In this document: positions 1 to 10,519 of the stretch, one piece after another
Layout of the letters: every line of letters begins with the position of its first letter
Numbering within the stretch: position 1 is the first letter of the stretch
Assembly (NCBI GenBank): GCA_032158295.1
Contig: CM063245.1
Span: forward strand, 1,302,001-1,366,000
Length of the DNA: 64,000 nt
Direction: 5' to 3'
Source: Pycnopodia helianthoides
Taxonomy: Eukaryota; Echinodermata; Asteroidea; Forcipulatida; Asteriidae
Translations under genes and position numbers: made by a program
Notes under the pieces: model-generated
Told to the model about the DNA's origin: nothing
The model's database searches: none
What the model saw: the letters and a program-made list of their open reading frames with translations, nothing else

Positions 1-1666
1 TTTTTCTCATAGTGACGAATCAGGAAAAAGCGCATTTTGAGTAAATTCACTTTGAAGTTGGACGTGTTTTCATTCGTTGCTTTCATACCTTATTATCCTA
101 CATTATCACTTGCCAAATAGAAGGTTTGTTTTTAAGCAGTTCCTCTTCACATTTGTTTGCGTTATTAATAATAAAACGGTCTGAATAAATAATAATAACC
201 TCATAAACCTATTCGTCAGTATGTAAAAAACATTGTTTTACTTTACGCGCTTGTTCGTCACTTTTTGTGCCCAATTCGTCAGTATGTAAAAAAACAAATC
301 TACGCTCTGGGGCTTGTTCGTCACTTTTTGTGCCCAATTCGTCAGTATGTAAAAAAACAAATCTACGCTCTGGGGCTTATTCGTCAGTATATCACCATTA
401 ATGCAGGTAATTTAACACGCCTTAATTTTTCATTTGTGTTAAACATGATATTTCACGGTAAAATCCTGAGTGAAGCACTGATCCAGAATTCCTTCATTTT
501 TGGATGGGGATGAGAGAGTGGGTTTTGTGGGGTGGATGGGTCAGATTGGTGTTGTTGGCATGTGGATTGAAGGGGAGGGAACAAACAAAAACTTCCAACT
601 ATGTATAGGGGAGGAGTACACATGACATTTTCCCATTTCCTTTCGGCCTGGTTAACCTCCAGATATTGCTCAAAAGGGGAGGGACGGAATAGGTAATTTT
701 TCCAAGTTTAAGTTGTACCCCGCAAGACACTAATTGAACTAAAAAGTATGTTTATTTTGTAATTGAACTGACTTGAACTGTATAAGCATACACAAACTTA
801 AAAATGTTTGTTATCAACAATGTTTATACTTTTGTATTATCGTTTGATTTTGTTGGCACTAGTTTTGAAGGATCTCATTTAACAATCAAAATCTTGTTTA
901 ACCCAATAATTTTGTAAATTCTGATTTACAAAATAGGAACTTAATTATATGCTCCAAAACATTTATTGGTAAAAACCACTGATTTATAAGATCATATTAC
1001 TGTTGAATATCTTCCACCCAGACTAGAGGTTTCACTCAAAGTTGCCACTAATTGTATCATAAAACAGTAAAATCCTGGCAAAAAGTACACATCATGAGCA
1101 TCATCTTTTAGACTTAACCATGACAAGATTTCAGGGGCACGAAGTTTTTCTCGGCGCGATTGGTAGCTGAAGTACCTTTAATAAGATTAGCTTGAAGATT
1201 GAACGGACTGAATAATACAAACTATTACGCCACTTTGAAATAATCATCCTGTCAGAATTATGCTTACCTCAAGATTTGTTCCTTTTATCTAAAATTATGT
1301 TTTAGTTTCGTTGACAAGCTAGTGGAGTCGGCAAATCTTACTGTGTTGTAATAAAGAGAAATTGATGGTACCTTGCATTTCATTGATAACTGGCATGGTT
1401 ACCAGCGCATTTGCCTATTCGTCACTTTGTAAAAAACAAAAGGGTATATTTATGTGTTTACGGAGCGGCGAATCACTTATTCGTCAGTATGTAAAGAAAC
1501 ATTTATTAGACTTCAAACATATTCGCCAACAATGTGTCTTATATCTTTAAAATGAGACATTATTTTGGTTCAAAACCTTCAGAAATGAATTCAGAAGACA
1601 AACTAACCATAAAACTGCAAAAACCTCAATTTGCTAAAAATTGCTGATTCGTCACTATGAGAAAAA
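1..1666. mobile_element. Inverted-repeat element, left end at or beyond the window edge
   Basis: The first 22 bases are perfectly reverse-complementary to 1645-1666. The arms contain the word ATTCGTCACTATGAG, and the related word TTCGTCAGTATGTAAA recurs inside at about 218, 280, 342, 384, 1417 and 1479. Terminal repeats with related subterminal words fit a non-autonomous DNA transposon, where such words are typically transposase-binding sites. No transposase frame is visible. The target-site duplication cannot be tested because the left flank lies outside the window. The superfamily is not identified. Confidence 0.55.
217..389. repeat. Tandem repeat of about 62 bp inside the element
   Basis: Two near-identical units and one partial unit read ATTCGTCAGTATGTAAA, then an ACAAATCTACGCTCTGGGGC block, then TTCGTCACTTTTTGTGCCC. 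The short plus-strand frame across the array has internally repeated protein sequence and no recognisable domain, so I treat it as a by-product of the repeat and not a gene. Confidence 0.7.
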
Positions 1667-2696
1667 TGCGACGAGTTTAGCTATCATTCAAAACCACAGT
1701 GAATGGTATTGAATGGTCAGACAGCAAGAGGGTTTTAAAGCAACAATGATTTCACTACACAAATAAAAATATTTATCGGATGCTTGCCTTTGCAGACAGT
1801 GTTTGGTATTGAACTACAATCCACACCTCATACAAAAGCTGCACAAGGATTGTCCCAAATTTCAGGAGCAAATTTCCTATTACTTTTAACCGAAAAGGTC
1901 AAACTAAAGGTTTTTCAGACATTTTTACTGAGTTCAGGTGAAAAAAATCATTTCTACTGTAATATTAAAATAGAAATTAATGCACAACAAAGTTTTTGCA
2001 TTTTTTCAGCAGCGAGCTAAGATAATAAAAATAATTATTGACACTGTCATTTGTCTAGGAATGAAAACAATATTTAAAAATCTGTCTGCCATGGACTATT
2101 TCGCAAATTGTACAGCTAGTGAAAATAACCAACAATTGGGTACGAATGCTGTCACTGGAGCAGTGAAAAGATGAAAAGTAAATTTACCAAACTTTGGCAA
2201 CTTTACATTTTTAGTTATTTCACTACATAACCCTGAGCAATAGGCCCCTAATTGAAAACTGAAGATACAAAGTCATAACAAAGTAGAGCTTATCACTATT
2301 TATCTATGAATCGTCACATTAATAGTAATACAATATTTCACTTTAGTTCCAGTGAGCATGTCCAGTTAAAACAATCTTTCTTTTTTTTCATTCAAAAAGG
2401 TCCTGCGTGCATCAGCCAGTGTTTGAAATAAATATTCTTGTTTAAGTGCAGCTTTAAATATTTTCTCTATTTATACAAGTTTGAAAAACAAGGTTTTGCA
2501 CAGTAGAACTTCCACATTATTAGTACATGTTCGCCATTTGTATAAAATCATGCAGAATGTCATTATTGGTTATCGATGAAAAAAATTAATATACAAAAAC
2601 TTATAACTAACAAGAGCTACTGTGTTTCTTCAGCAAACAAACAAGAGCCTATGTTTGTATGAGCAAGTTAATGAAGTGCTTATAAACAACAAAGAG
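1667..2696. other. AT-rich stretch, nothing recognised
   Basis: Only short open frames of biased composition occur. I see no convincing splice-flanked exon and no inverted-repeat ends. Confidence 0.4.
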
Positions 2697-2700
2697 TTAA

Positions 2701-3522
2701 AGGGACACACCGGCTTACAGTGTTTACCTAATTTAGTGATGTGGAGTTACAGACAATAATTTTTTGATGGTTGTTGTAAAAGAAAATCATAAAAATGTCA
2801 CGTAATTAACGAAAAATGTGAAGGAAAAAAAAAACGCCGTCAAAGGTCAGGGTATACGCGTTTTTAAGCTGTTGCAACTGTAAAGTTTACGTGACATTGT
2901 TGTAAGTAGACTGGTGATCTGTTTATGTATTAGCAATGGTGAGGCATGAGGGTTAGGGGTTAATTAAAAAACCGACATAAACTCAGTCCGATCCACATCA
3001 ACTTGTATTATCGTTCAGCTATTCGTCGTCGTCCCGTTGCGTGTGTAGCGTAGGCATAATGTAACATGACTATAGTTAGGGGATAATAGCTAGGGCTACC
3101 TAGCTCCCGTGGCTTGTCTCTATGGCCCCACGAGACAAGGCACCGGCTGTACAGGACATGCCCCAAAGGTTTACCCGCTAGCTCCCCACGCCGATGCGTG
3201 TAACGCTTCGGCATTGCACGGACTCTCTGAATGCGAATCTTACGTTCATCATTATTTACAGCTTGTATCCATGAACTGAATACATGTACATAGTATTTTT
3301 TGTCAAATAATCATGAATAATTGTTTTAAAAAAAAACCTTAAATTTGGTGCAAGTTTACGGGAAATCCGCCAGTAACATTGTTCTTAGCGTTTTGTTTTT
3401 TTCACATTTTTCGTTAATTACGTGATATTTTGATTATTTGTTTTTTTACAACAACCATCTAGAAATTACTGTCTGTGATTCCACATTACTAAACTAGGTC
3501 AACAGTAAGCGGGTGCGTTCCT
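2701..3522. mobile_element. TTAA-flanked MITE, family D (copy 1)
   Basis: The element starts AGGGACACACCGGCTTAC and ends with the imperfect inverse GTAAGCGGGTGCGTTCCT. TTAA lies directly outside each end (2697-2700 and 3523-3526). The arms continue inward for well over 100 bp. The middle contains a GC-richer block shared with the second copy at 46967. Short size, long inverted arms and a TTAA duplication indicate a non-autonomous DNA transposon. AGG termini with TTAA fit Kolobok better than piggyBac, whose ends usually begin CC or CA, but that assignment is inference. Confidence 0.75.
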
Positions 3523-3526
3523 TTAA

Positions 3527-5033
3527 AACCATGTCCAAATTCCCTACTTCAATTTAAGTATGTAGGCCCCTAGCACTTGTTAGTAAAAAGGAAAATTATA
3601 GTGTTGGACAAACACTTGATAAATACTATTACTATTCCTGCAGTAAAATTATGCAATACCCTGGCCATCTAAATCTACACTAAGTCATCTACACTAAGTC
3701 CATCGTGTAACACTCGCTGTCTCTCTACCCCCACCCCATACTCCCCCCCCCCTCCAAAATGTCAACAGCAATAACCACACAACCCTCCCTTTATAAAATG
3801 TGGCCTAGTGACATGGCCACACAATACAGGTGTCCAACAAAAAAGGGAATTCATTATTATTTACCTGGTTATCAAATCAGAGAATAAAAAATCAAAAACA
3901 TCACTAATTTGTTTTAAATTAAAATACAATAAAATCAATCACCTATCACCACAGGCCATCATTGCACTGGAATCAAGTAAAAACTAGAATGCGACTAAAT
4001 AATGTTGTCAACTTGAGCAAAGATTGTTTTATATCCAATTCCAAGTTTCTTCTTCCCTTTCGTCTGATTAAAGACGAGTCAAACGAGGAAATGCATTCCA
4101 GTAGGCCTATTTTACAACATTTATTTCACTTTAGTCCGACGAACAAACTACAGGGCACATTTTGACAACATTCGTTCATAAAATAAACATACGTACTTTG
4201 TCCTTGGCGAAGAATATTGACGCTTCTTTTGCTAGACGAACCTGCAAATTCTCAACACCAAACAGGTGAGGGTGGCGGCCATGTTGTCTTGTTGCAGTCG
4301 TTCCATCTTGACACTTAAAACCAGCGCGAACTGCGTCTTACTCCATTAGTTTTACTCCACACAATAGTTCATATGGGAATCGCGGGAGAAGACTTAATTG
4401 AAAAGAAGCATTTCCTAAAAAGCCCTTCTTTCTTCAAGAAAGTACTTGTGTTGTGAAAAATTGAAGTTGCCGCTCATAATGTTGTTTTTCGAAAGATACG
4501 ATTACGAAATACATTGTCTTACACACAAGGAAGAGGGCGCACTTCAAAATTCGTGTTTCACTTAAAGAACCTATACCCGATATTTGAAATGCTCTCAAAA
4601 GTAATAATAAATATAGAACAGTTTCAAAATCTGTAAAAAAAATTACGAAATATCACTCAGGGTTTTCTTTGTTTGAAAATAAAGTGATAACAAGTAAATG
4701 TTTAAAGTCTTGTGTTTCTCCAAAATTGTCAGCCCACTGTTTCTGTAAGATTTTAATGAAAATAGTAGAGTGCAAGGCTTATATTTTCTGCATCAATACG
4801 AGTTAAAAAGTAGTTTTTCATGAAAATCAAGGGCAAAAAATTTGAGCCAAGGTTTTCTTTGCTAAACTCCTCCCCCCTTACCCACAATAAACAGGCTTTT
4901 GTTTGTCAACCCAGTAAATCAAGGACTTCTCTTAGTTCTCCAATTTTTCATTTTTTTTAACAACGCCCCTTTTATTTGTTGTACATAAAAGTGAAGCAAG
5001 GACACCCAGATCTCTAATTTTTGACATAGATCA
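3527..5033. other. Intergenic stretch with a possible minus-strand first exon
   Basis: A C-rich run lies at about 3728-3755. Around 4197-4310 the minus strand reads an open block (VENLQVRLAKEASIFFAKDK) ending at a good GTACGT donor at 4196. A minus-strand ATGGCCGCC lies at about 4281 in a different frame from that block. It could be a 5' exon of an unseen gene or chance. Nothing else is recognisable. Confidence 0.25.
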
Positions 5034-5602
5034 GGGCCCAATTTCATAGAGCTGCTTAAAGGACCATTACAGAATTGGTAAGAAAAAAACTTTTGGATCA
5101 CAGATTTACATAAAACTTACACGGTCTAATGATGATGATAGTAGAAAACATCTCTTGAAATATTTCTGTCTGAAATGCCATATTTGATGAGAAATGAATA
5201 AACTAATTTTCCGATTGGAGTTTATCGCTCAGTGAGCGTTTTATTCATTTGTTGAGTCTATGTGATTTCATGCAAATGTGTAATCGGTTTTTCACTATTT
5301 TCTCGTGACCCAAATGGCCGATCGATCTCAAACTTCTACAGGTTTGTCAGTTTATGTATATGGTGGATTACATAAAGTGCTTACACTGCCAGCAACTGTT
5401 TTGTTAGCAAAATCAATTCTGTAATGTTCCTTTAAGCAGAATATATTGCTTAACAATTGCCTGCTAAGCAGAAATGAGCAGGATACCAGTCACAACTTGT
5501 ACATGTGATATGGTAGATCGGCTGGTAACCTTACTCTGGTAAGTATTATTTTGTTGTGCTTAGTTACAATTTGTGCTTAAGCAGCTCTATGAAACTGGGC
5601 CC
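5034..5602. mobile_element. GGGCCC-family palindromic element interrupted by a MITE
   Basis: The ends read GGGCCCAATTTCATAGAGC and the inverse GCTCTATGAAACTGGGCCC. With the nested insert (5060-5431) and one TTAA removed, it aligns over its length with the uninterrupted copy at 37535-37727. It has no coding capacity. A third, diverged member lies at 39112-39397. Confidence 0.8.
5060..5431. mobile_element. TTAA MITE, family A (copy 1), nested
   Basis: The left end AGGACCATTAC and right end GTAATGTTCCT form the terminal repeats, with TTAA at 5056-5059 and 5432-5435. The same junction in the intact host element at 37535 reads GCTGC-TTAA-GCAG, so duplication of TTAA on insertion is seen directly. 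Other copies: 16664-17049, 54036-54440 and a right-half fragment at 62026-62162. An inner GAGCGATAAAC/CGCTCAGTGAGCG stretch can fold into a hairpin. Confidence 0.9.
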
Positions 5603-5742
5603 AGACAGGCTTGAACATAGATCAGATAGGCTTATCCAATAGAAATAAAAAATGAAAACAAAACATTTCATTAAATTAGAGCACAAATGTTGATCTTGTT
5701 TCCAAACAAACCTACAATTTTTGAATTTCGCTGTGAGTTATT

Positions 5743-5910
5743 ATCAGCACAACCTGTGCTGTCACATTCATGACCTGCAGTGGCTTCAGTTTAGCAGGGA
5801 GTTTAGTAATCAGCACAACCTGTGCTGTCACATTCATGACCTGCAGTGGCTTCGTAGCAGAGTTGTAATCACACAATTGTGCTGTCACATTATGACCTGC
5901 AGTGGTTTAA
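5743..5910. repeat. Three-copy direct repeat
   Basis: Units carry CACAACCTGTGCTGTCACAT, then CATGACCTGCAGTGG, at about 5743, 5810 and 5868 (spacing 67 and 58 bp). The third is degraded. No function is apparent. Confidence 0.7.
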
Positions 5911-6106
5911 ATGTCAATTTAAACAATTTGTTAAAATATAGCCATTCTCTTTTGAAGATTGCACCAACACAATAATGAGCAGGCGAGGTCTGTTTAAATA
6001 TGTGATGCAACTAACCAATCTGAGTGAAGTTAAAGTTAGGTGTTGAAAGTTTGAAAGTATACTAATTTACAGAAGACAACAATGTAATGATCTCTTCTTG
6101 AAAGAA

Positions 6107-6200
6107 GTGGTGGTTCTGAGAAGAACCTGAGATGAATTAAGTCTTGACATTTCAAACACTGCTCTTTGGGTCTTCAGCTTTGGTTCTTCTTAGAACCACC
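6107..6200. repeat. Short inverted repeat
   Basis: GTGGTGGTTCTGAGAAGAACC (6107-6127, quoted arm 21 bp split here as GTGGTGGTTC and TGAGAAGAACC) is matched by the inverse GGTTCTTCTTAGAACCACC at 6182-6200, with a 54-bp loop. It is probably a small MITE remnant. Confidence 0.5.
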
Positions 6201-6510
6201 TGTTCTTTCCTTATACATTAACAAGATAGAAAATATGACAAGTAAGCAGTAGTTACACAGGTATCCATTTACTAAAAATTTAATTAAAACATGAAAATAC
6301 ACAAATTTCATAGTAAAATAAGTACTGTATATTGGTCCCTTAAAAAGAATAAGAATGTTGTTTAACCTGTATCTTTTTAATTACATTTTGGACCCCCAAA
6401 AACTTTTACTGTCTATTTATACAAAAAGAAGGCACTATTTTGTACATTTCAATTTTAATGTCACCACAAATGTGACAAACACGACCTGGTTTCACTTACC
6501 ACTGCCAGTC

Positions 6511-6555
6511 AAGCATTCTCCTGAAGAAGAGCAGAGTATACTGCTCGAAACGTCA
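6511..6555 (+). ncRNA. Hammerhead-ribozyme-like motif (weak candidate)
   Basis: CTGAAGA (6521-6527) matches the hammerhead CUGANGA box. GAGCAG (6529-6534) pairs with CTGCTC (6541-6546) as a six-base-pair stem II, and GAAAC (6547-6551) then GTC follow. Against it: an extra A between the box and stem II, only a two-base-pair stem III without a loop, and no clear stem I. Comparable motifs occur at the ends of Penelope-like and retrozyme elements in animals. This may be a decayed relative. Confidence 0.25.
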
Positions 6556-6679
6556 AGTCCAAACCGGCTCTTTTCAGAGCATACACTCCCACGAAAGTGT
6601 TCTATTACATGTTTGTACCCGCAAGTTTACTATTTATTTATTTATTTATAGTTACTTCTGATATTACCAACATTTTTGA

Positions 6680-7010
6680 ATGGTAAAACTTTGGAGAACA
6701 GTGTTAGTAAATGGTATACCATTATAACAAAACCAATGCCGTTGAATGGTGTACCAGAGATTATACCACTGGTACACAACGGAATTGCAATGGTGTTAGA
6801 TGGTATACCACTGATATGATCAATAATAGGAGTGATACATCGTTGATATGATCAATGGTATTAAATGGTATCACCAATGGAACTGAATGGTATACTTTCA
6901 TTGATATTGCCAATGGTACACAATCGACTAAACCAATGCTGTTGATTGGTTTGTTATTGATATGATCAATGGTATACCATAGATATCACCAATGGTACTC
7001 TGAATGGTAT
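6680..7010. repeat. Irregular repeat of TGGTATACCA words
   Basis: The self-complementary word TGGTATACCA and variants (AATGGTAT, TGGTGTACCA, TGATATGATCAATGG) recur roughly every 20-40 bp. Each word is itself palindromic, so the block could form many small hairpins. There is no coding signal. Confidence 0.65.
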
Positions 7011-7387
7011 ACATTTCACCATAATGTCCGATAACACCATTGGTTGAATGGTAATTAAAAAGGTACAGAAAATCTTTCTCAAATTACAGTTAAAAGTACC
7101 ACTCAAGTTACCATTACAGGAAGGCACAAAATCACAAATGGTAGATGTCTGATAACAACATATTTTAATACCGTACAATGGTAATTTCTTTTTTCTGTCT
7201 AGGTCAGCTGGTGCCAAAGCTATCACATTCAAAAAAATTATTTTGAATATTGCACACATTTTAGAGGTACATAGGAGCCAATTTCCTTTTAAATGGTTCC
7301 TGAAGTCCAATTCATCAAGGAAAAAAGGTTTGGAAAAAAAATTGTCATAAAATCCAAAGATATGACCCTACTAAACAGGCTACTGAC
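7011..7387. other. Stretch without a recognised gene
   Basis: The sequence is AT-rich and the minus-strand open frame here (6966-7310) has no recognisable motif. Confidence 0.35.
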
Positions 7388-7539
7388 GTTGAAGTCAGCG
7401 CCACCGTCTACTATCAAAACCTGCAGAGATCGCCCCTTCTTCACGTCATCTTTTACTGCCAGTTCCCCGATGATGTCATTGCTGAATGTAGCAATGTTAC
7501 ATAGAGCGTGGGGACTTCTAGGGACAATCATTGCCTGGT
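7388..7539 (-). CDS. Possible exon, ankyrin-like ending
   Basis: The minus strand has an acceptor-like AG at 7540-7541, an open block of 50 codons, then a GTCAGT donor below 7388. The block ends SLQVLIVDGGADFN, reminiscent of the end of an ankyrin repeat (LLLxxGADVN). The first part does not show the usual TPLHxA. No partner exons were found, so this may be part of an unassembled gene or a chance frame. Confidence 0.3.
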
Positions 7540-8741
7540 CTTTCAGTTGCTGTCTGTGTACATGAAGAAAACAAACTTTGTGATTATAATGTGTTAAACC
7601 TACCTCCATGGTTAGACAAAACCATCATTTATGCCAATAGTTCTCTTTCTTACTTCAGACAAAATTAGTTGAGTTAAAGCCCGTGACCCACTGCAGACTG
7701 GCATGGAGGTTCAAGTGGCGTACAAATCAAACCACCGCAAGGCAGAAATCATCCAACTTGCTGAAAAAAAGTAAGTAACTAGTTCAAGGAATACAATTTC
7801 AAAACAAATTCTGAATATTTATTTAAAAAACAGTGTACAAAAAATGTATACTCATTTTGCTTCTGCAAAATATATATATTTGCCTATATATTTTCCCACA
7901 CAGCTTTTCCCTTTGTTGAAGTCAATGTCTGCTTTTCATCTACACATTGTTACTGTATTAATTATTATTTCAAGTCATTCAGTACCCAAAATACTTTGCT
8001 TTTTTACACAAAAAACACAATTGCAATGAGAAACACGGAACATGTTGCGTTCTGCTTATCCAAAGTAAAAACAAATTTTCTTCAGATGTTTTTACTTCTA
8101 GAAAGACCCCTTGAAGACGACAGTGATTCAGATGAGGATGTTCCACTATCTCTCTTGAAAAAGCCTGCAACCAAAGTAAAGTCTCTTGAGGACGGTGCCA
8201 CCCAGCCTGATGCCGAGGCACAAGACAACTCCGCATTACTCAGCCCCGTTGGATCACTGGTGGTAGACCAAGCATTCCTGGTCTTAAACCACATCACTAG
8301 GAGGCCCATCATCTCCTGTCCCCAACCTCACCGGAGACTCTTTATCTCTTGGCACCAACCCAGCTGGACTGCCATTAGTTCCATCTTCTTCAGACCCAAA
8401 CCCTGTTGGACCAGCGTTCAACATATCGTCGCCGCTCACGAACACTGCTGGACTGTCAACTATCGACGAATCATCAATCCAACAGGACGTCTCCCCTGAC
8501 GTCAGTTTGGCAGAATCAGACAACCCAATGGTCAAGCTCCTTATTGCCCACAGTGCTACCATCCTAGCAGAGATGCCGAAATAAAGGCAGAACCAGAGGA
8601 ACTGCAGTGCATCATGGCAGGGCATAGGACGGAACCTAAGAGATCACCAAAGTACACCTCAATGGGTTGCAAAGATGTCATTATCAGTACCGTGAATGAA
8701 GCAGTCCAATTCTTGAGTAGAGACCTCTACCACGATGTATG

Positions 8742-9792
8742 CAGGGGCGGATCCAGGATTTTCCAAACAGGGGGGGGGGGGGCGGGAAAGCCCTTACGAC
8801 ATGGGCCGGTTCCGGGGCCCGCTTAAATGCTCCGAAACAGTTAGGATTCTAGATGCTCTGTGGTCAAACTCATGCAATATCTGAACACTTTTGTTTTAGC
8901 AAGATCATTATTCAAACTTGATTTTCGAGTTGGGAGTCATTGATTTGAATCAGCCATCCTGAGTTATAAAAGTCAAAATGCAGGCTACAAATAATACTTA
9001 TTCAGGGGGAAAAAACTGTTGGGTGAGACAAATGATAATGCAATTTTTAATATAATTAACCAAATAGGGTCTCTTTGTCTATAAGTTTTCACATACTTGA
9101 GGATTAGAATGTGACACAAAATAATGTTACAGCTAATATAGTGATAAGAACAAGTTGTGCTTGTCTTCAGTGACAGCGCGATCGAGCAACAATAACATTA
9201 ATGTACGGAAATGTGAGGGTAGGCCAAGAGGCCCAGTGTACTATATGCACTATTGATAATTACCAGTTTGAAAGAAGCACAACAGATATTAACCCTGTTT
9301 CTTGAATACGAAAAAAATCAGTGATTTTCTGAACAGAGTGAAACACCATGATTATACGATGTTGTGTCTTCACTAGCCCCATATAGGGCCAGTCCACTTC
9401 ATTCGTATCCTTGCCAATTGGGCCTAGCACCATTGCAATCCTATTTTTGTGCGCGTGCTGACCTCCAGCCAGAAACTCCTTTGCACAATGTACACACACC
9501 TGAGGTGGCATGGTCGACTCACGCTGCGGGTGAATGATCTTCACGCCTCCGGACCCCGCGCCAGGCATTTGGAGGTGTTTCACGCTCATGTTCAGTGGTG
9601 AGAGAAACACAGATTCGAGTGTAATTCCTCATAAGTCAGTGAATTAATAGTGTTCCACAAATGAAACAAAGTGTAATAATAGGTAAGGGCCTATATAACT
9701 TTTTCCCCTTTATGTTTTTTTTTTTTTTTCTCTCAAGCAAAAGGGGGGGGGGGGGGGGGCGTGCGCACCCCACGCCCCCCTGTATCCGCCCC
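8742..9792. mobile_element. Non-autonomous hAT element
   Basis: The left end CAGGGGCGGATCCAGG and right end GTATCCGCCCC are imperfect inverted repeats typical of hAT elements, with long G and C runs just inside. ATGTATG lies outside both ends (8735-8741 and 9793-9799), 7 bp of the 8 bp expected for hAT. The right terminus seems to have lost its final bases. It carries no transposase. It sits in the coding frame of the gene at 7659-9860. Confidence 0.8.
9260..9610 (-). CDS. Unidentified ORF inside the hAT element
   Basis: This 116-codon frame contains MSVKHLQMPGAGSGG and a CVHCAKEF...QHAHK arrangement that loosely resembles a zinc-binding CxxC/HxH pair. A GTGTGTG after MPPQ could be a donor, so the first part may be a captured 5' exon. 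No family is recognised, and it may be chance. Confidence 0.2.
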   Translation of the reverse strand: MFLSPLNMSVKHLQMPGAGSGGVKIIHPQRESTMPPQVCVHCAKEFLAGGQHAHKNRIAMVLGPIGKDTNEVDWPYMGLVKTQHRIIMVFHSVQKITDFFRIQETGLISVVLLSNW

Positions 9793-9928
9793 ATGTATGG
9801 AATAACATCGTCAACGAGAAAGAGTTTGTCATTAAACTATTACTGAAGGTTTTGAAATAGAGTTGGCGCCATCCGAATTTAACGGAGGCCAAGTTTTAAA
9901 CGGCAAGAAGTACGTAACAAAGAGACAT

Positions 9929-10203
9929 TAGAGAGGTTTCGCAAGCGTTTCGAAAACATTTCCATCTATGTCATAAATGACACCTTTAAAAGCAATACCA
10001 GGGAAAATGTTTTTAATCTAGGGCAAAAATACAACTAAAATCAGCAAAACGGTATCCGTTTTTAACGTACGTGAATGAGCTCCCGTATCCGTTGTCAACG
10101 CACATGCAAAACACGGAAGCCACGGTTACGCGTCACGTGAACACACAAAGTGTTGACGTATCCGTATCCATATCTGTATCCGTAGCCTTGCGAAACCTCT
10201 CTA
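9929..10203. mobile_element. MITE with 17-bp perfect inverted repeats
   Basis: TAGAGAGGTTTCGCAAG at 9929-9945 is exactly inverted at 10187-10203. The outer TA on each side may be a TA duplication, as in Tc1/mariner-derived MITEs. The inside holds a run of TATCCGTATCC-like words. Confidence 0.75.
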
Positions 10204-10519
10204 TTAAGAAAGAAATGCCTGTTTATTGCCCCATTGGCTCAGGCCCAGCTTGAATTTCCAACTTGCTGGAGTTCAACCACATTTCAAAAACAACTTAAGA
10301 AGTAAGGGATTGTACTTCCAAAATAATTGACCAGGCGGTCGTTCAGTTCAGTGTGCGCTCGCAGGTGCCTACAAGTGCTCCCAGAGAGCTTCATGGATAT
10401 CCTTCGTTAAATACACAAAAGCCACGAACAAAGGTTGTTTTTAATGAGCCACGAGGCAAGCTCTCACAATTGCCTGGTTATCTTCCTGGCCTATTGTTGT
10501 TCGAGATTATCCTGTTCCT

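Larger units (their letters stand above)
7659..9860 (+). pseudogene. Decayed multi-exon gene split by a hAT element
   Basis: A first block (7659-7770, frame containing TGMEVQVAYKSNHRKAEII) ends at a clean GTAAGT donor. A second block begins at an acceptor at 8100-8101 and encodes an acidic segment, LEDDSDSDEDVPLSLLKK. The reading frame then shifts near 8280 to a Pro/Ser-rich stretch and shifts back near 8575 to one containing IKAEPEELQCIMAGHR. The final coding block is interrupted at 8741 by the element at 8742-9792. With the element and one TTATG-type duplicate (ATGTATG) skipped, the frame continues through DVWNNIVNEKEF to a TAG at 9858-9860. The first block resembles the small beta-rich N-terminal domain of an uncharacterised animal protein family. 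The last block could be the start of a BEN-like domain (weak). The frameshifts and the insertion make a pseudogene likely, although undetected small introns could explain one shift. Confidence 0.5.

Noticed and set aside
265..513. ORF with a repeated CPIRQYVKKQIYALGL peptide
   Set aside because: The peptide repeat simply mirrors the 62-bp DNA tandem repeat inside an element.
2701..3522. tRNA-derived SINE in the GC-richer centre of the family D MITE
   Set aside because: No A-box or B-box promoter pair was found. The inverted ends and TTAA flanks fit a DNA transposon.
7996..8499. Taking the whole 167-codon plus-strand ORF as one protein
   Set aside because: Only the middle (from 8102 to about 8280) looks coding. 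The first part is intron with an acceptor inside, and the last part is the wrong frame (Trp/Cys/His-rich).
9661..9892. Gly/Pro-rich ORFs on both strands
   Set aside because: They arise from the G/C and T runs at the right end of the hAT element.
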